DNA from: Pandoraea nosoerga
GTDB lineage: Bacteria > Pseudomonadota > Gammaproteobacteria > Burkholderiales > Burkholderiaceae
Direction of reading: 5' to 3'
DNA length: 64,000 nucleotides
NCBI RefSeq assembly: GCF_902459585.1
Contig: NZ_CABPSC010000013.1
Coordinates: 1-64,000, forward strand
A model generated the notes under the pieces. The model ran no database searches. It was not told the DNA's origin and saw only the letters and a program-made list of their open reading frames with translations. Position 1 is the first letter of the stretch. Each line of letters starts with the position of its first letter. The translations under genes and the position numbers were made by a program. Of this stretch, positions 51,051-60,221 are shown piece by piece.

Positions 51051-52934
51051 TTGAATCCTCCCCCGTCTGTCGTCATCCGTCCGGAGCGCTTTGCCGCACC
51101 GACCGCCGGCGTTTCCGGCGCCGACCAGGCTCGTCATGCCGGCCACGGCGATGACGATGAGAGCGCGATCCTCGCGCAGCTTTGCGAGGGCATTGGCCTG
51201 AGCTGCGTCTTTCAGCCGATTCTCGACTTTCGGACGTCCGAGGTGGCGGGCTACGAAGGACTGGTGCGCGGTCCGGCGGGAACGTCGATCCATTCGCCCA
51301 TGGCGCTCTTTGCCGCCGCGCGCCGCCACGGCCTTTGCGGGCCGCTCGAACTCGCCTGCCGGCGTGCCGTGCTGCGCGGCTTCGTCGAGCAGGACCTGCC
51401 GGAGCGGCTGTTTCTGAACATCGGTCCGGTCACGCGCGCGCAGCCCGGCGGCGGCGTGATCGAGTCGCTCGGCCTGGACGAAACGTTCGCCATGCTCCAG
51501 TCGTTGCGGCTCGCGCCCGAGCGCGTGGTGCTCGAACTCACGGAACACGCGCCGACACTCGATCTGGCCAGCACGCGCGCGTCGCTCACGGCCTATCGCG
51601 CGCTGGGCTTCGAGGTGGCGCTCGACGACATGGGCGAGGGCTACGCCAGCCTGCGGCTGTGGTCCGAGCTGCGCCCCGATTACGTGAAGATCGACCGGCA
51701 TTTCGTCGACGGCATCGACACCGATACCGTCAAGCTGCAGTTCGTGCGCTCGATGCGGCAGATCGCCGAGACGAGCGGCACGCGCGTGATCGCCGAGGGC
51801 ATCGAGCACGCCGAGGAACTGCAGGTGGTGCGCGACCTCGGCATCTTTCTCGGGCAGGGGTATTTCATTGCGCGTCCGCAGGCGCAGCCGCAGCGCGCGG
51901 TTACCGCGAACGTCAGGGAAGTCGTGAACGAGCGGCGCGCTTACGTGCATCAGCAACCGAGCCAGCTCGGGGCCGGCAATGTCACGCTCGAGCGCATTGC
52001 CTCGTTTGTCGCGCCTGTCTCGCCGGACACGCGCAGCGAAGACGTGGTGGCGCGCTTCGAGAGCGATCCGGCGCTCGAGGTGCTGCCGGTCGTGGAGCGG
52101 GACCGGCCCGTGGGACTGATCGGCCGGGCGTCGCTCATCGGACGCTTCGCGCGGCCGTTCACGCGCGAGCTATACGGGCGCAAGCCGTGCTCGGCCGTGA
52201 TGGAGCCGCGCCCGCTCACGTTCGACAAGGGCGCGCGGCTGGAGGACCTGAGCCGCATGATCGCCGAAGGCGCGAGCCGCCAGATCGCGGCCGGCTTCAT
52301 CGTGACCGACCAGGGGCGGTATTTCGGCGTGGCGCAAGGCCATGCGCTCATGCGCCATATCACCGACATGCAGCTCGATGCGGCGCGCTACGCCAATCCG
52401 CTCACGCTGCTGCCGGGCAACGTGCCGATCGACGATTACATGGACCGCATGATCGGCGAGCGCCAGTCGTTTCACGCCTGCTATGTCGATCTGGACAACT
52501 TCAAGCCGTTCAACGACGTGTTCGGCTACCGGCGGGGCGATGATCTGATTCAGCTCGTCGCGCGCGTGCTCATGGCCGTGCGCAATCCGGAGTGCGACTT
52601 CCTCGGGCACATTGGCGGCGACGACTTTCTCATCCTGTTTCGCAGCCCCGACTGGGAAGCGCGGTGCCGCGAGGCGCTCGCCCGTTTCGGCGAGGCGGTG
52701 ACGGAGTATTTCCATCCCGACCAGATCGCGGCGGGCGGCTTCGAGGCGGAGGACCGCCGCGGCATGGTCATTTTCCATCCGATTACGAGTCTGTCGATCG
52801 GTGTGGTGGCCGTCACGCCGGAGAGCTTTCCGTCGCACGTGGAAGTCTCCGCCGCGGCGGCCGACGCGAAGAAGATGGCCAAGCGCGCGCTGGGCAACAG
52901 CCTGTTCATCGAACGCCGTCGCGCCCATCGGTGA
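51051..52934 (+). CDS. Cyclic-di-GMP signalling protein: EAL, CBS pair, GGDEF
   Basis: 627 residues from a TTG start with a GGAG site 7 nt before. The EAL domain comes first (about 45-290): YEGLVRG in place of EAL, LFLNIGP, VVLELTEHAP, LDDMGEGYASL, YVKIDRHFV and IAEGIEHAEE keep most phosphodiesterase residues. Two CBS modules (about 310-430) follow. The GGDEF domain (about 445-610) has YVDLDNFKPFNDVFGYRRGD and GGDDF at 522-526 instead of GGDEF. No membrane segment. The order and altered motifs suggest a regulated phosphodiesterase, with unclear cyclase activity. Confidence 0.9.
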   Translation: MNPPPSVVIRPERFAAPTAGVSGADQARHAGHGDDDESAILAQLCEGIGLSCVFQPILDFRTSEVAGYEGLVRGPAGTSIHSPMALFAAARRHGLCGPLELACRRAVLRGFVEQDLPERLFLNIGPVTRAQPGGGVIESLGLDETFAMLQSLRLAPERVVLELTEHAPTLDLASTRASLTAYRALGFEVALDDMGEGYASLRLWSELRPDYVKIDRHFVDGIDTDTVKLQFVRSMRQIAETSGTRVIAEGIEHAEELQVVRDLGIFLGQGYFIARPQAQPQRAVTANVREVVNERRAYVHQQPSQLGAGNVTLERIASFVAPVSPDTRSEDVVARFESDPALEVLPVVERDRPVGLIGRASLIGRFARPFTRELYGRKPCSAVMEPRPLTFDKGARLEDLSRMIAEGASRQIAAGFIVTDQGRYFGVAQGHALMRHITDMQLDAARYANPLTLLPGNVPIDDYMDRMIGERQSFHACYVDLDNFKPFNDVFGYRRGDDLIQLVARVLMAVRNPECDFLGHIGGDDFLILFRSPDWEARCREALARFGEAVTEYFHPDQIAAGGFEAEDRRGMVIFHPITSLSIGVVAVTPESFPSHVEVSAAAADAKKMAKRALGNSLFIERRRAHR

Positions 52935-52978
52935 GGCGTCGATACCGCGATATGGGGATATGGTCCGGCGTGCGCAAT

Positions 52979-53004
52979 GAAAAAGCCCGCCGGGCGGCGG
53001 GCTT
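52979..53004 (-). terminator. Intrinsic terminator of the amino-acid permease gene
   Basis: Read on -, stem AGCCCGCC and GGCGGGCT (8 bp) with a 4-base loop, then TTTTT. It is 21 nt after the permease stop. The + strand gene ending at 52934 does not get a T-run from it. Confidence 0.85.
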
Positions 53005-53024
53005 GTCGTCGAGTGTCTGCGAGC

Positions 53025-54641
53025 TCAGTGCGACAGCGCGGGCATGCCTTCCATGCTGGCCGCGTCCTGTTCGCGTTCTTCCGACAGGTACGGCGTGCGC
53101 CACCCGGCCTTCACGCCCCAGTGATAGAACGCGAGCGAGAGCACGGCGACCACGCCCATGTCCCAGCCGTATGGCAGCAGGCCCGTGCCGCCGAATTCCT
53201 GGCTGCCGACATACGAGCACAGCGCCATGGCCGGCAGGTAGCCGATCAGCCACCACGAAGCCTTCAGATCGCGGCCGAAGCCGGCCCACTTGTCCTTCGC
53301 CTGATAGTAGAAGTACACCGGCAGGGCGACGACCACGAGCACGATGATCTGGCCGGTGAGCGGCCAGCGCGCCCAGTACAGGATCAGCGACGCGCACACG
53401 AACGCGATGGGGGCGATCACGGACAGACCCGGCAAGCGCAGCGGACGGTGCATGTCCGGCGCCGAATGGCGCAGCGCCATCACGCTGATCGGACCCGTCA
53501 GATACGAAATGACGGTGGCGACCGAGATCACGGCGGCGAGCGAGTCCCATCCGCGGAAGAAGAACATGAACAGGAACGATACGGCCAGGTTGAACCACAT
53601 GGCCTGACGCGGCACGCCGTAGAGCGGGTGCACGCGACCGAAGATCGAGGGCAGCGTGCGGTTGCGCTCCATCGCGTAGATCATGCGGCTCGTGGTCGCC
53701 ATGTAGGTGGTGCCGGTGCCGCTCGGGCTCAGGAAGGCGTCGAAGTACAGCACGATAGCGAGCCAGTTCAGGCCCAGTGCGATCGCCAGTTCCGCGAACG
53801 GGGAGCTGAAGCTCACCATGTGCCAGCCGCCGGCGAGTTGCTCGGGCGAGAGGGCGCCAATGTAGGCCACCTGCAGCAGCAGGTAGATGACGGTCGCGAG
53901 CAGGATCGAGCCGACCACCGCGAACGGAATGCTGCGGCCCGGGTCGCGCGCTTCGCCGGCCAGATTCACCGGACTCTGGAAGCCGTTGAACGCGAACACG
54001 ATGCCCGACGTGGCGACCGCGGTCAGCACGGCCGACATGCCGTTCGGCGCGAAGCCTCCGTGTTCGGCGAGATTGAAGTTGCCCGGATGAAAGCCCGCAA
54101 TGATCAGGCCGGCCACGGTCAGGGCCGGAATGGCGAACTTGAACAGCGTGATGGCCGTGTTCGCGCGGGCGAAGAGCTTCACGCCCCAGTAGTTCAGCAT
54201 GAAGTAGACGATCACGAGCAGCGCCGAGAGCGTGAGGCCGCTCGTGGTAAGCGTGCCGTCGACGAAAAGGCCGTGGGTCCAGGCGTAGGGCCAGGTGCTC
54301 ATGTACTGGATCGACGCCTCGGCCTCGATCGGAATGACCGACACGATGGCGATCCAGTTGGCCCACGCGGCAATGAAGCCCACGAGGCTGCCGTGCGAAT
54401 AGCGCGAGTAGCGCACCATGCCGCCCGACTCGGGGAACATGGCGCCCAGTTCGGCGTAGGTCAGGGCGATGGCCAGAATCACGACGGCGCCGATGACCCA
54501 GGCGAGCAGGGCGGCGGGGCCGGCGATCTTGGCGGCTTTCCAGGCACCGAACAGCCAGCCGGAGCCGATGATCGAGCCAAGGCCGGTCAGCATCAGGGCG
54601 AACGGCCCGATGTTGCGCATGAGGGACGGGTGGTTATCCAT
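53025..54641 (-). CDS. Amino-acid permease of the APC superfamily
   Basis: 538 residues, about 12-13 membrane segments. The start (LTGLGSIIGSGWLFGAWKAA) is the APC substrate-binding helix with its GSG break. The next ATYAELGAMFPESGG-like stretch (here ALTYAELGAMFPESGGMVRY) is family wording. The pattern resembles aspartate:proton symporters. The substrate cannot be assigned. The start at 54641 avoids a charged leader seen in the longer frame. Confidence 0.88.
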   Translation of the reverse strand: MDNHPSLMRNIGPFALMLTGLGSIIGSGWLFGAWKAAKIAGPAALLAWVIGAVVILAIALTYAELGAMFPESGGMVRYSRYSHGSLVGFIAAWANWIAIVSVIPIEAEASIQYMSTWPYAWTHGLFVDGTLTTSGLTLSALLVIVYFMLNYWGVKLFARANTAITLFKFAIPALTVAGLIIAGFHPGNFNLAEHGGFAPNGMSAVLTAVATSGIVFAFNGFQSPVNLAGEARDPGRSIPFAVVGSILLATVIYLLLQVAYIGALSPEQLAGGWHMVSFSSPFAELAIALGLNWLAIVLYFDAFLSPSGTGTTYMATTSRMIYAMERNRTLPSIFGRVHPLYGVPRQAMWFNLAVSFLFMFFFRGWDSLAAVISVATVISYLTGPISVMALRHSAPDMHRPLRLPGLSVIAPIAFVCASLILYWARWPLTGQIIVLVVVALPVYFYYQAKDKWAGFGRDLKASWWLIGYLPAMALCSYVGSQEFGGTGLLPYGWDMGVVAVLSLAFYHWGVKAGWRTPYLSEEREQDAASMEGMPALSH

Positions 54642-55076
54642 TGATTGTCTTCTCCACGCCCGGGGGGCAGGTGCCGGCCCCGCCCGGAGCGGAGCGGCCC
54701 TGCGCGAGGGCGGACAAACTACCGGCTGGCCGGTCGCCGTCTGCGCGAGCATGACGGCGCGGGGGCGGCGCTCACCGGTGCGACTTCGTTGATGGGTTTC
54801 TCGCGAATTTCGACGCGGTTCCGACGCTGCGGCGTCCGGATGAGGGACATCATCCGAATTGGGGTCGGAGTCGCCGTTCGCGAAAAAAGCGCGATTCTAC
54901 CCGAGCCAGACGGCGTCTGTGGGACTTTGTAACACTTTTGCATTGGCTTGCGGATCGGCGACAAGCGGTCAAAACACGCCCGAACCAGCAAGGGCGCGGC
55001 TCGCGCAGGGCGACACGCGCCTATGACGAACCGTTAAAGGGTCAGATCAAAGGTTCCCCTGCGGTTCCATGCGGTT
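54642..55076. other. Spacer upstream of the permease, with candidate promoter and operator
   Basis: 435 bases without a gene. Read on -, TAGAAT stands at 54894-54899 as a -10 candidate. A palindrome CAGACG-G-CGTCTG at 54907-54919 overlaps where the -35 should be and could be an operator. The part nearer 55076 is the 3' flank of gabD and shows no clear terminator. Confidence 0.4.
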
Positions 55077-56597
55077 TCATGCCCCGGCAAGGCACAGGTA
55101 TTTCAGTTCGAGATACTCGTCGATGCCGTATCTGGAGCCTTCGCGACCCAGCCCGGAATGTTTGACGCCGCCAAACGGTGCGACCTCGTTCGAGATGAGG
55201 CCGGTATTGATGCCGACCATGCCGGCTTCGATGCCCTCGGCCACGCGCCAGACGCGGCCGACGTCGCGCGCGAAGAAGTACGAGGCCAGGCCGAAGTCGG
55301 TGGCGTTGGCGAGGCGCACGCCTTCTGCTTCGTCCTTGAAGCGAAAGACCGGCGCGAGCGGGCCGAACGTCTCTTCCTGCGCGACGAGCATGTCCGCGCT
55401 GGCGTCGGCCACCACGGTCGGCTCGAAGAAGCGTCCGTGCAGCACCTTGCCGCCGACCGTCACGCGCCCGCCCTTGGCGACGGCATCTTGCACGTGGCGC
55501 TCGACCTTCTGCACGGCGGCGTCTTCGATCAGCGGACCGACCACGACGCCCGGCTCGAAGCCGTTGCCCACGCGCAGCTCGCCCACGGCGGCGGTCAATT
55601 TCTCGACGAAGGCGTCGTAGACGCCGTCCTGCGCATAGATGCGGTTCGCACAGACGCAGGTCTGGCCGGCATTGCGGAATTTGGAGGCGATGCAGCCCTG
55701 GACGGCGGCGTCCACGTCGGCGTCGTCGAAAACCAGGAACGGCGCGAGCCCGCCCAGCTCCAGCGCGACTTTCTTGATGGTGGGCGCGCACTGCTCCATG
55801 AGCCTGGCGCCGACCGGCGTCGAGCCGGTAAACGACAAATGGCGCACGCGCGGGCTGGAGGTGAGCACGTCGCCCACGTCGGACGAGTTTTTCGACGTCA
55901 CCACATTGAACACGCCCTTGGGCAGGCCCGCGCGCGAGGCCAGCTCCGCGAGTGCGAGCGCGCAGAGCGGTGTGAGGCGGGCCGGCTTGACCACGATCGT
56001 GCAGCCCGCGGCGATGGCGGGGGCGATCTTGCGCGTGATCATCGCGATCGGGAAATTCCACGGCGTGATCGACGCGCACACGCCGATCGGCTGCTTGAGC
56101 ACGAACATGCGCTTGCCGCCCTCGGGAGACGCGAGCACGTCGCCGTCCACGCGCTTGGCCTCCTCGGCGAACCATTCGATGAACGAGGCGCCGTAAGCGA
56201 CTTCGCCTTTGGCTTCGGCGAGCGGCTTGCCCTGCTCGGCGGTCATGATGGCGCCCAGGTCGTCCTGGGCCTGCATGATCAGGTCGTACCAGCGGCGCAT
56301 GATGCGCGCACGCTCCTTGCCAGTCCTGGCGCGCCATTCGGGCAAGGCCGCCTCGGCGGCCACCAGCGCACGTTCGGCTTCCTTGGCGCCGAGGTCGGCC
56401 ACCTGGGCGATCTCGGCGTCGGTGGCGGGGTCATGTACGGCGAACGTGGCTTGCGAGTCGGCCTTCGTCCAGTCGCCGTCGATGTAGGCGTCGGACTTGA
56501 GCAGTTCGGGATCTTTCAGCTTGGCCAGCGCGGGATGGGCCTTGGGCGCCTTGGCGGAACGGCCCTGGGAACGCTGCGACGAACGGGTGGTTGACAC
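55077..56597 (-). CDS. gabD: Succinate-semialdehyde dehydrogenase GabD
   Basis: 506 residues. Oxidises succinate semialdehyde to succinate with NAD(P). Catalytic Cys314 in FRNAGQTCVCANR and Glu280 in KKVALELGGLAPFLVFDDAD are present, and ITPWNFPIAMITRKIAPAIA and HSGLGREGSRYGIDEYLELK match GabD. Leu replaces the usual Asn in ELGGNAP. About 35 residues before the family's normal start are an Arg/Ser/Lys-rich leader. The start is a GTG at 56597 with a GGAGAG site. No gabT or regulator is adjacent. Confidence 0.92.
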   Translation of the reverse strand: MSTTRSSQRSQGRSAKAPKAHPALAKLKDPELLKSDAYIDGDWTKADSQATFAVHDPATDAEIAQVADLGAKEAERALVAAEAALPEWRARTGKERARIMRRWYDLIMQAQDDLGAIMTAEQGKPLAEAKGEVAYGASFIEWFAEEAKRVDGDVLASPEGGKRMFVLKQPIGVCASITPWNFPIAMITRKIAPAIAAGCTIVVKPARLTPLCALALAELASRAGLPKGVFNVVTSKNSSDVGDVLTSSPRVRHLSFTGSTPVGARLMEQCAPTIKKVALELGGLAPFLVFDDADVDAAVQGCIASKFRNAGQTCVCANRIYAQDGVYDAFVEKLTAAVGELRVGNGFEPGVVVGPLIEDAAVQKVERHVQDAVAKGGRVTVGGKVLHGRFFEPTVVADASADMLVAQEETFGPLAPVFRFKDEAEGVRLANATDFGLASYFFARDVGRVWRVAEGIEAGMVGINTGLISNEVAPFGGVKHSGLGREGSRYGIDEYLELKYLCLAGA

Positions 56598-56667
56598 GAT
56601 CGACTCTCCTCTCGATGACCGGGCGGCGCGGACTGCTGAGCCCGGGCCGCACGGCGGCAACGGATAT

Positions 56668-56721
56668 GAACGATACGAGCGATACAGACAATACAGGCGA
56701 TGCGGACGCTACAAACGACAG
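56668..56721. repeat. Degenerate 9-bp tandem repeat before gabD
   Basis: Six units in tandem of the form GAACGATAC, GAGCGATAC, AGACAATAC, AGGCGATGC, GGACGCTAC, AAACGACAG. The copies have drifted, so it looks like an old array. Confidence 0.65.
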
Positions 56722-56832
56722 GAACGGGTGAATCGGATACGGCAGTCTGTCGCGTGTCGGGCGCCGGCCGATACCGGCGTCGGCCTCTCTTATGGGCGCA
56801 GAGGCTCGATGTCGCTGCGGGCGACGTGAAAT

Positions 56833-56868
56833 GAAAAACGCCGGCAGCCGCTACGGCCGCCGGCGTTC
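56833..56868 (-). terminator. Intrinsic terminator of ubiD
   Basis: Read on -, stem AACGCCGGC and GCCGGCGTT (9 bp) with a 13-base loop, then TTTTC. It begins 32 nt after the ubiD stop. Confidence 0.88.
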
Positions 56869-56899
56869 GCTGCCCGCCCCGCGGGTGGCCGGGCCGGTT

Positions 56900-58450
56900 T
56901 TACAGGCCGAGATCCTGATAGAGCCTGGCCATGCGCGCGTCGACGTCGGCGGTCATTTCGATGGGACGTCCCCATTCGCGCGAAGTTTCGCCCGGCCACT
57001 TGTTCGTTGCGTCGATCCCCATCTTCGAGCCCAGGCCGGCCTCGGGAGACGCGAAATCGAGATAGTCGATCGGCGTGCGCTCGACGAGCGTGGTGTCGCG
57101 GGTCGGGTCCACTCGCGTGGTGATCGCCCAGATGACTTCCTTCCAGTCGCGGATGTTGACGTCTTCGTCGACCACCACGATGAACTTCGTATACATGAAT
57201 TGGCGCAGGAAGCTCCACACGCCGAACATCACGCGCTTGGCATGGCCGGGATAGGCCTTCTTCATCTGCACGATCGCCATCCGGTAGCTGCAGCCTTCCG
57301 GGGGCAGGTAGAAGTCGGTGATCTCGGGGAACTGCTTTTGCAGCAGCGGCACGAACACTTCGTTGAGCGCCACGCCGAGGACGGCGGGCTCGTCGGGCGG
57401 CTTGCCCGTGTAGGTCGAATGGTAGAGCGCGTTGCGCCGCAGCGTGATGCGCTCGATCGTGAAGACCGGGAACCACTCCTGCTCGTTGTAATAGCCAGTG
57501 TGATCACCGTAAGGACCTTCCAGCGCATGGGCGTAGCCGGCCGTCGCGCCCCGGCTGGGGGGCGGCGGTGCGCCCTCGGGCACGACGGGCGGCTGCTCGG
57601 ACGGGTAAATGAAGCCCTCGAGCACGATCTCTGCCCGCGCAGGCACGCGCAGCGACTCCAATCCCGGCGTGAGGCACTTGGCCAGTTCCGTGCGGCTGCC
57701 GCGCAAAAGGCCTGCGAACTGGTATTCGGACAGCGTGTCGGGCACCGGTGTGACCGCGCCCAGCATGGTCGCCGGGTCCGCCCCGAGCGCGACAGCGATC
57801 GGGAACGGCTTGCCCGGGTGGGTCTGCGCGAATTCGCGGAAATCGAGCGCACCGCCGCGATGCGCGAGCCAGCGCATGATCACCTGGTTGCGGCCGATGA
57901 CCTGCTGGCGGTAAATGCCCAGGTTCTGGCGTTTGCGATGCGGACCCTTCGTGATGACGAGGCCCCAGGTGATGAGCGGGGCGGCGTCGCCGGGCCAGCA
58001 CGTCTGAACCGGCAGGCGTGCGAGATCCACGTCCTCGCCCTCCCAGACGATCTCCTGGCACACCGGCGAGCCGACTTCCCTGGGCGCCATGTCCCAGATG
58101 GCCTTCGCCATGCCCAGCAGCTTGCCGGCGTCCTTCAGGCCGCGCGGCGGCTCCGGTTCCTTGAGTGTCGAGAGAAGCCGCCCGATGTCGCGCAGCGAGG
58201 CCAGTGCGTCCTCGCCTTTGTCGATGCCCATGCCGAGCGCCACTCGTTCAGGGGTGCCAAACAAGTTGGCCAGTACCGGCATGTCGTAGCCTGTCGGACG
58301 CTCGAACCGGAGGGCGGGACCGGCCGCTTTGAGCACGCGGTCGGCAAGCGCCGTCATCTCGAGCACCGGCGAGACCGGCACGTCTACGCGACGAAGCTGC
58401 CCGGATCGCTCCAGTTGCGCGGTGAAGTCACGAAGATCGAGATATTTCAT
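56900..58450 (-). CDS. ubiD: 4-hydroxy-3-polyprenylbenzoate decarboxylase UbiD
   Basis: 516 residues. Needs prenylated FMN from UbiX and acts in ubiquinone synthesis. Motifs: [20 protein letters not shown] at the start, [39 protein letters not shown], and near the end [36 protein letters not shown]. An insertion of about 25 residues rich in Pro ([19 protein letters not shown]) separates the EGFIYP and GPYGDH segments. The ATG at 58450 gives the family start. Confidence 0.96.
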   Translation of the reverse strand: MKYLDLRDFTAQLERSGQLRRVDVPVSPVLEMTALADRVLKAAGPALRFERPTGYDMPVLANLFGTPERVALGMGIDKGEDALASLRDIGRLLSTLKEPEPPRGLKDAGKLLGMAKAIWDMAPREVGSPVCQEIVWEGEDVDLARLPVQTCWPGDAAPLITWGLVITKGPHRKRQNLGIYRQQVIGRNQVIMRWLAHRGGALDFREFAQTHPGKPFPIAVALGADPATMLGAVTPVPDTLSEYQFAGLLRGSRTELAKCLTPGLESLRVPARAEIVLEGFIYPSEQPPVVPEGAPPPPSRGATAGYAHALEGPYGDHTGYYNEQEWFPVFTIERITLRRNALYHSTYTGKPPDEPAVLGVALNEVFVPLLQKQFPEITDFYLPPEGCSYRMAIVQMKKAYPGHAKRVMFGVWSFLRQFMYTKFIVVVDEDVNIRDWKEVIWAITTRVDPTRDTTLVERTPIDYLDFASPEAGLGSKMGIDATNKWPGETSREWGRPIEMTADVDARMARLYQDLGL

Positions 58451-58680
58451 GAAACAAACCGTTACCAAAAATTTTTTACAGTTTTCATACGCCCGATGAA
58501 AACGGGCGTTTGAATCGTGTTTTGTCCGGGTGACACCCTGTAAACGCGGGGTGAGGCAGGGCATTTTACCGGTCGAGGCGGACGAACGTCACGGCAAAAC
58601 CGCCGTTACAAATTACTTTTAGTAATTATTTTTAGTATTTATAGTATTGACGGTTTATATGTGACTGCTACAATCCGCCC
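58451..58680. promoter_or_regulatory. Divergent promoter region of ubiD and the lytic transglycosylase gene
   Basis: An A+T-rich stretch at 58605-58675 holds an inverted repeat AATTACT-TTT-AGTAATT (58611-58627). Next to it lies a good sigma-70 promoter on +: TTGACG (58647-58652), 16 bases, TACAAT (58669-58674). The repeat could be an operator for this promoter. An A+T-rich run (58460-58490) lies before ubiD. Confidence 0.65.
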
Positions 58681-59016
58681 GTTGAATCCAGAAAGGCGGC
58701 TTTGACGACGGGTAGGCCGACCCGCGTGAGCTTAGCGACAACTACAACATCGACGTGGATTTTCAGTGGCTGGTTTTCTCACCGAGGTCGGGAAACCAGT
58801 GTTTTAGGAAGCAGCGCGAGCGATAGCTCGTCAGCGCCGGGGACCTGAACAGGTCGGCGCGCTGCGGCGGTACCGGCATCGTCCATGACAACACGATGCG
58901 CCGCCTTGTCCATATGCCGTAAATGAGCGCTTCACGGGATGCCTGGCGGGCATACCGGCTCGTTTCCTTACGCCGCGGGGCCACCCCGTGGTGACGGCGT
59001 AACCGGAGTACGTAGT
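58681..59016 (+). ncRNA. Long structured 5' leader of the lytic transglycosylase gene (unknown class)
   Basis: About 336 nt from the predicted transcription start to the ATG, without a credible gene. Seven hairpins are visible: 58709-58724, 58769-58800, 58817-58830, 58834-58860 (GCGCC/GGCGC and GACCTG/CAGGTC), 58866-58904 (GGCGG/CCGCC and GCATCGT/ACGATGC), 58939-58953 and 58968-59002 (TTACGCCG/CGGCGTAA). The last directly precedes the ribosome site CCGGAG. I do not recognise a known riboswitch. It may be a cis-regulatory RNA or a separate small RNA. Confidence 0.5.
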
Positions 59017-60072
59017 ATGAAGAAGTCTGGTTTATCACCCTGGCTACTGGCCGCTGTCGGAGCGCTTCGTGCGCGCGGCGCGGCGACGGTAGCCGCGGCT
59101 CGCCGCGATTGGCGTCGCCTCGCATGGCACGGCGGTCGTGCTGGACTGTATGCGTCCAGCGCGGTCGGTCTGGTGGCCGTGGTCGGCACGCTGGCGTTGT
59201 GGGCCCGACCGGCCTGGCGCGCCGATCTGGCGTCGCGCGTCGGTCCGCTGCTCGAGGCAGCCACCGGTTCGGCCGACACGACGGCCGGCCCGGGTGCCAA
59301 CGGCAGCGTCGTTGCAAAGGGTTCCCCGTCCGATTCGGCGATGATGGCGCAGGCCGCACAGCATGTGCCGTCCGCTGCCGTGCTTGCCGCGTATATCCCG
59401 AACCAGCGCGTAGCCGCCGATGCGCGAGCCACCAAGGCGCTGGACACCCGCGAGCAGATCGCCGTGGCCGACTATCTGGCCCGCCGCTATCGGGTCGCGG
59501 GCGATGTCACGGGCAATCTCGTCCGCGCAGCGTATTCGACCGGCAAGGAAGTGGGCCTCGATCCGCTGCTGCTGCTGGCCGTGATGGCCATCGAATCGGG
59601 CTTCAATCCGTATGCGGAAAGCACGGTGGGCGCCCAGGGGCTCATGCAGGTGATGTCGAAGGTCCATCAGGACAAGCTGGAATATTTCGGCGGTCCGGAG
59701 GCAGCGCTGCATCCGCTCGCGAACATCAAGGTCGGCGCCCTGATCCTGAAGGAATGCATCGCGCGCGGCGGTTCGCTCGCCGGCGGCCTGCGCCTGTATG
59801 TCGGCTCGACCAGCGCGGGGGATGGCGGCTATGGCGCCAAGGTGCTCGCCGAGCGTGATCGTCTGCGCAGTGTGGCCATGGGGCGCAAGGTTTCGCCCAA
59901 TGCGCCGCAGGCGCCGGTGATCGTGAGCTCGGCCAAGCCGGTGACGAAGCCGGTCGCGGCGGACAAGGCCGACGACACGACGCAAGCCTCGCCGGCGCCG
60001 GCAGCCGCCACGCCGACGGGCAAGGCGGCTGCGGCCAAGCCGCTCGAAGCCGACGATAGCACGGCTGCCTGA
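59017..60072 (+). CDS. Membrane-anchored lytic transglycosylase (SLT family)
   Basis: 351 residues. One N-terminal membrane helix (about 44-62) anchors it; the catalytic SLT domain is periplasmic (about 165-285). Catalytic Glu193 is in AVMAIESGFNPYAES, followed by GAQGLMQVM, the SLT signature. The C-terminal 60 residues are an Ala/Pro/Lys-rich tail. It cuts peptidoglycan glycan strands. The ATG at 59017 has a CCGGAG site. An in-frame ATG at 58939 lies within a hairpin. Confidence 0.9.
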   Translation: MKKSGLSPWLLAAVGALRARGAATVAAARRDWRRLAWHGGRAGLYASSAVGLVAVVGTLALWARPAWRADLASRVGPLLEAATGSADTTAGPGANGSVVAKGSPSDSAMMAQAAQHVPSAAVLAAYIPNQRVAADARATKALDTREQIAVADYLARRYRVAGDVTGNLVRAAYSTGKEVGLDPLLLLAVMAIESGFNPYAESTVGAQGLMQVMSKVHQDKLEYFGGPEAALHPLANIKVGALILKECIARGGSLAGGLRLYVGSTSAGDGGYGAKVLAERDRLRSVAMGRKVSPNAPQAPVIVSSAKPVTKPVAADKADDTTQASPAPAAATPTGKAAAAKPLEADDSTAA

Positions 60073-60092
60073 GCCAGATCGGCGGCGCCTGC

Positions 60093-60148
60093 GCATCGCG
60101 GCTCCAGCATCGCGAGTTGAGCATCGCGGGTTGAGCATCGCGATTGCA
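60093..60148. repeat. 14-bp tandem repeat after the transglycosylase gene
   Basis: Four units: GCATCGCGGCTCCA, GCATCGCGAGTTGA, GCATCGCGGGTTGA, GCATCGCGATTGCA. It lies between the stop codon and the terminator. Confidence 0.85.
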
Positions 60149-60154
60149 GCCAAC

Positions 60155-60188
60155 AAAAAACCCATCGAATCGCTTCGATGGGTTTTTT
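60155..60188. terminator. Bidirectional intrinsic terminator
   Basis: A perfect 15-bp stem, AAAAAACCCATCGAA and TTCGATGGGTTTTTT, loop TCGC. It gives T-runs on both strands and serves the convergent transglycosylase and aminotransferase genes. Confidence 0.95.
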
Positions 60189-60221
60189 GCTTTCCGGCGC
60201 GTTGGCGCGTTGGCTTGCGCT

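Larger units (their letters stand above)
56598..56899. other. Spacer between gabD and ubiD
   Basis: 302 bases. It contains a degenerate 9-bp repeat (56668-56721) in the gabD leader and the ubiD terminator. No gene is seen. Confidence 0.6.

Noticed and set aside
58681-58930. Known RNA (4.5S SRP RNA, tmRNA, RNase P RNA or 6S RNA) in the transglycosylase leader
   Set aside because: GGAAGCAGC resembles the SRP loop, but the flanking GUCAGGUCCGGAAGG part is missing. No RNase P or tmRNA landmarks are present. 6S RNA cannot be excluded by eye, so no class was assigned.
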